Shown: in pieces, positions 60,920 through 64,000 of the stretch
Layout of the letters: each line of letters starts with the position of its first letter
Position numbering within the stretch: the stretch's first letter is position 1
From: Diprion similis
Taxonomy: Eukaryota > Arthropoda > Insecta > Hymenoptera > Diprionidae
Assembly: GCF_021155765.1 (NCBI RefSeq)
Contig: NC_060114.1
Location: 11,623,001-11,687,000, forward strand
DNA: 64,000 bases
Reading direction: 5' to 3'
The notes under the pieces: generated by a model
Told to the model about the DNA's origin: nothing
What the model saw: only the letters and a program-made list of their open reading frames with translations
Database searches by the model: none
Position numbers and translations under genes: made by a program

Positions 60920-61569
60920 ATAAGCCGCTGGAAAGGTCATTTTTGAATTTCGACTGACCTAACCCCCAAATCGGCTCCAAATGATTCAAAAATAATTCCC
61001 TTACTTTTTCAGATTTTTATCTCAACTCTAGCCCGTGCCCCCCAGAGATCATGGATTTCCCCATTCCACCCTCTCAGAGGCACATCAAATCTACCGAACG
61101 GGCTTAGATGAAATTTGGTATAGGAGGGTTTCTGGGGTTGTGAATACGAATCTGAACTCAAAATTTGAAAATTCAAAATCACAGACCCCATATGGTAGAC
61201 AAAAACCCCAAAAGTCACTTGATATTGCTATATTATACCCGTCATTTTTAATTTTGCGATGTCGAGTTCAGTTTCATAATCAGCGACATCGAAAACCCTA
61301 AGGATACCGAGTTTTATCGAAATCAAACGACTTTTCGGATTCCAGTCCACCATATTGGATCTGCAATTTTCAATTTTCGAACTTTGAGTCCAGATCCGTA
61401 ATCAGCGAGCCAAGAAACCCGCCTGGACTAAATTTCATCTAAATCAGTTGCGTAGATTTGATGTGCCCCAAAAGGCAAAAACAAGGAAATTATTTTTGAA
61501 TTATTCATAGCGGATTCGGGGGGTGAGCCGGTCAAAATTCAAAAATTATCTTTTCAAAGTCCACCCTAA
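60920..61569. mobile_element. Long member of the TTAGGGTG repeat family
   Basis: The right terminus on the other strand reads TTAGGGTGGACTTTGAAAAG, then ATTTTTGAATTTTGACC. The left end is degenerate but keeps GAAAGGTCATTTTTGAATTT. The interior shares TTTTTATCTCAACTCTAGCCC with the 32.0 kb copy and AGTCCACCATATT with the 12.1 kb element. At about 650 bp it is longer than the 275-bp copy, but codes for nothing recognisable. Confidence 0.6.
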
Positions 61570-62537
61570 TGGACGCATATCACAGAACGAACAGAAAAGT
61601 GGAGAAATTTTCGACAAGAAGTAAACCACACTGAGATTTCCTTCAAGTCGTGCAAATTGACTTGAAGCCACTCGGCGTAATCCTTGTCAAACACTGTTTG
61701 AAAAGCCTTCCAAAGACGATGGAGCTGGAATCTATAAGCCAGGCAATAATTAGCGAAGAAAGAAGAAACGAGGATCGAATGGGCATTGAATAACGATGAG
61801 GACAACAAAAAAAAAGAAAAGAAAAAAAATAAATCAAAGAAGCTCATGACAATTAAACCAGGAATTAAAATACAGGCTGTCGACTCCTGGCACGAGGTGG
61901 CAATTTGCAATTCGAAGCCTAGCTAAAACGCTGCAAGCAGTCAGGATGTATCAGCGAGCTGAGAAGGGGATACGATACGGTGGTGGTGCGGCGCCTAGCC
62001 CTGGTAAATCGAGCGTGCAGCAGTCGTCTAACGGTAAGCCGCTTAAAGCAGCACCCTGAACGAACGAACGGACGGACGGCTACAACCCCACGTGACAAAT
62101 CCCGTTTCAGGACTTACAGTCAGCCGAAGAGCTTTCTCTCTCTCTCTCTCTCTCACTCTCACTCTCTCACACTCGTCGTCTCGCCATTTCTAGTCCGTCC
62201 ATGTCCGCAGCGTAACGAGTTCGAGCATTATGTGTTGAACATATGTATATCTATGAACGATGTAGGCTGATGGTATGCGGAATAAGTTGCGTTACGATTT
62301 ATCGCTGAATAGCTTCGTGGCGCCATTACATAATCTCCATCAACCCCGAGACTCTTAATGATATTTTTTAACGCACACCATTAGGGGAACCATTATGTAG
62401 CGAAAACTGATTATCGTAGTATGAAAATATCAATTATTTTCTCGGATTTAGTAACGATCAATTATGGAGGTTTTGATAAGTTCGTAGGTTATGTTTACTG
62501 TGTGAACATCGGGAACCACATTTTATTCCATTCAACC

Positions 62538-62694
62538 TTAACCCTTAGTGGACCGGCGTACGCTATTTGGCGTTAGGTTATTGACCTACCAACATTTGAC
62601 GTCAATTTGGTCCAACGTTCTGGACTTTAGATCACTTTTCTGTAGAAAACTAGATTCTTCGAAATTCCTTAGACCCCGGTCCTTTAAGGGTTAA
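62538..62694. mobile_element. Very short TTAA-flanked element
   Basis: TTAACCCTTAGTGGACCGG at the left and TTAACCCTTAAAGGACCGG on the opposite strand at the right, so TTAA and a CCC terminus occur at both ends of a 157-bp segment. piggyBac-like structure with no coding content. Confidence 0.6.
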
Positions 62695-63599
62695 ACCTTA
62701 CTTTACCGACCTCACCGTCACTAGTTTCTTCTCATGAATCAAATACGTAAAATACGGCTTCTCACGTTTAAACAGGAAACATGAACCACGTGCTTTTTGA
62801 ACCGTAGATAATTTAAAACGCTGCAGGTTTTCTTAAAGATCTCTTTTTCAGATGCCGCCAGGCGCCGGTTTCCCGTTAAGAATTCAATTCGTGTGATTAA
62901 AAATCTTGCAATAAAAAATAGCACGCTGCACGAAAGCTCGCCACAGCTCGAGCTACAGCAGCTCTTCGGAATTAAAACAGAGAGAAAAGAACGGCACGCG
63001 AATATAGTGCGGAGTAGGTATGTGCACGTGCATGCCCGGAAGCCGACGTGACTAGGTGCAGAGCAATGTGTGCGTGCAGGAGAGTGCATTTCTGTGTAAC
63101 AATACGGTAGGCGGGTGAGCCTAGCTGCAAAATTTCCACAAGGCTTCCAATTTTCGTGTGTGTGTGTGTGTTTGTGTGCGATAGACACGTAGGTATGAGC
63201 GGCACGAACAAAATCATCCAACCAGAAAGTGGGCACTAGCATTTGCAAAACGCGATCCGCGAAAATTTTCGCGAGGGGTTGAGAAAGCAGCGCTCGCGCG
63301 TTTTCATACATCGCTCAAGCGTAATGGCTTCGGTGAGCAGTGGTGGTAGTTGCCTATGTAGATGAGATAGCTAATATCCATCTTACTGTACGGCGTACCT
63401 GCATTATAATAATTGACGACGAATAGTTATGATACGAGAAATTTACCAAATATTTACAACCTGAGTAGGAGATTACATTTCTACCTATCTAAGGTAGGTA
63501 CGTACGTGTTTGAAATTTTTACAAACTCAACGATTGGACGGAAAATTTAACGACGATAAACTATAAACCAAATTAAATACTACGATTCACAGATAAGCA

Positions 63600-63897
63600 C
63601 GATATTATATTCCGTCGTCTGCTAAAATTTAATGAGCATGCGCTAGAATCCGAAGTGGAGGTTTCCCAGGTCGACCAACCGTCGTAAGTTCTCTACGATG
63701 TATGTAATCTCAAATATTTTGATAGTTATCGGTGTTGAGCACAACTGCCAGCGACAATTATCGAAATTTTTTAAGATTACTCTTATCATGGTTGGGGTCA
63801 CCCTGGCAAACAACCCCTCTCGGATTGTGGCCCATGCGCAGTAAACTCTAGCAGACGACGAAACGTGCTGTCGTTAAGATTTCACTCTGTATACAGT
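63600..63897. mobile_element. Diverged copy of the GAATTCCTAACGACT family
   Basis: The left part has CCGTCGTCTGCTAAAATTTAATGAGC-type sequence in two blocks and the right end AGACGACGAAACGTGCTGTCG followed by TTAAGATTTCACTCTG. The central AATCTCAAATATTTTGATAG / TATCGAAATTTTTTAAGATTA palindrome is kept. It matches the layout of the 56.8 kb copy but is more degenerate. Confidence 0.55.
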
Positions 63898-64000
63898 CTA
63901 TATGAATTATAGGTATACTATATGTGCTTATTATACTGTACACGATATTATTTATTGCACAATTTACGTGTCTAGATTCGTGTACACTTTTTTTGCTAAT

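Larger units (their letters stand above)
56500..64000 (-). other. Nckx30C intron extending beyond the window
   Basis: Upstream of the 56.2-56.5 kb exon no exon with the first alpha repeat or the N-terminus is found, so the rest of the window is probably one long intron in phase 0. It holds MITE copies at 56.8, 60.9, 62.5 and 63.6 kb, a CT tract near 62.13-62.16 kb and GC-richer patches near 59.35-59.6 and 61.95-62.1 kb. Open frames in this interval show no family resemblance. Confidence 0.6.

Noticed and set aside
61566..61910. Minus-strand open frame with protein-like text (LWKAFQTVFDKDYAEWL)
   Set aside because: It runs into a poly-Phe/Ser low-complexity region, has no domain I recognise and no splice context; probably chance.
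62739..63311. 190-codon open frame on the minus strand
   Set aside because: No recognisable domain, no signal peptide, irregular composition including a CA-repeat encoded His/Thr run. It lies in the probable Nckx30C intron and shows no similarity to the missing N-terminal half of the exchanger.

Overview
The window is nuclear DNA of an insect. It has AT-rich intergenic DNA, small spliced genes with GT-AG introns, one very large gene with multi-kilobase introns, many microsatellites, and many short inverted-repeat (MITE-like) elements. Two things point to an insect: a cuticular protein gene with AHAAPA/YGYA repeats, and a gene whose protein closely matches the insect K+-dependent Na+/Ca2+ exchanger Nckx30C. 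A hymenopteran such as a sawfly or wasp is a guess, based only on the style of the small secreted genes; no marker in the window settles it.

Layout. 1-9.4 kb: AT-rich, no recognisable gene, inverted repeats. 9.44-11.13 kb (+): a complete two-exon cuticular protein gene with TATA box and polyA signal. 11.2-16.7 kb: non-coding, including a small TTAA-flanked element. 16.7-19.4 kb (+): a spliced gene for a novel secreted protein of about 239 residues. 20.8-21.36 kb (-): a small gene with a TATA-like box, a 5' UTR intron and a signal-peptide exon; its last exon is uncertain. It is convergent with the previous gene. 22.1-22.3 kb: a possible promoter and first exon on +. 22.4-40.87 kb: about 18 kb of AT-rich DNA without convincing coding sequence, full of microsatellites and at least seven inverted-repeat elements. 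It lies directly downstream of the exchanger stop codon. 40.88-64 kb (-): five 3' coding exons of Nckx30C (stop at 40878-40880, most 5' exon at 56223-56499) separated by introns of 0.67 to 11.75 kb. The remaining upstream sequence to the window edge is intron, and the 5' half of the gene lies beyond position 64000.

The five exchanger exons join in perfect phase (1170 nt, 389 residues plus stop). They encode the variable cytoplasmic loop, the second alpha repeat (AAGTSIPD ... SVGSNIFD) and the C-terminal membrane segments. The small genes at 9-21 kb all encode secreted products but share no visible pathway. The clearest unexplained structure is the repeat content: TTAA-flanked elements in several places, TA-flanked long-TIR elements, one family present at three or four sites, a set of nested palindromes at 46.2-46.7 kb, and a diverged tandem duplication at 49.6-50.3 kb.
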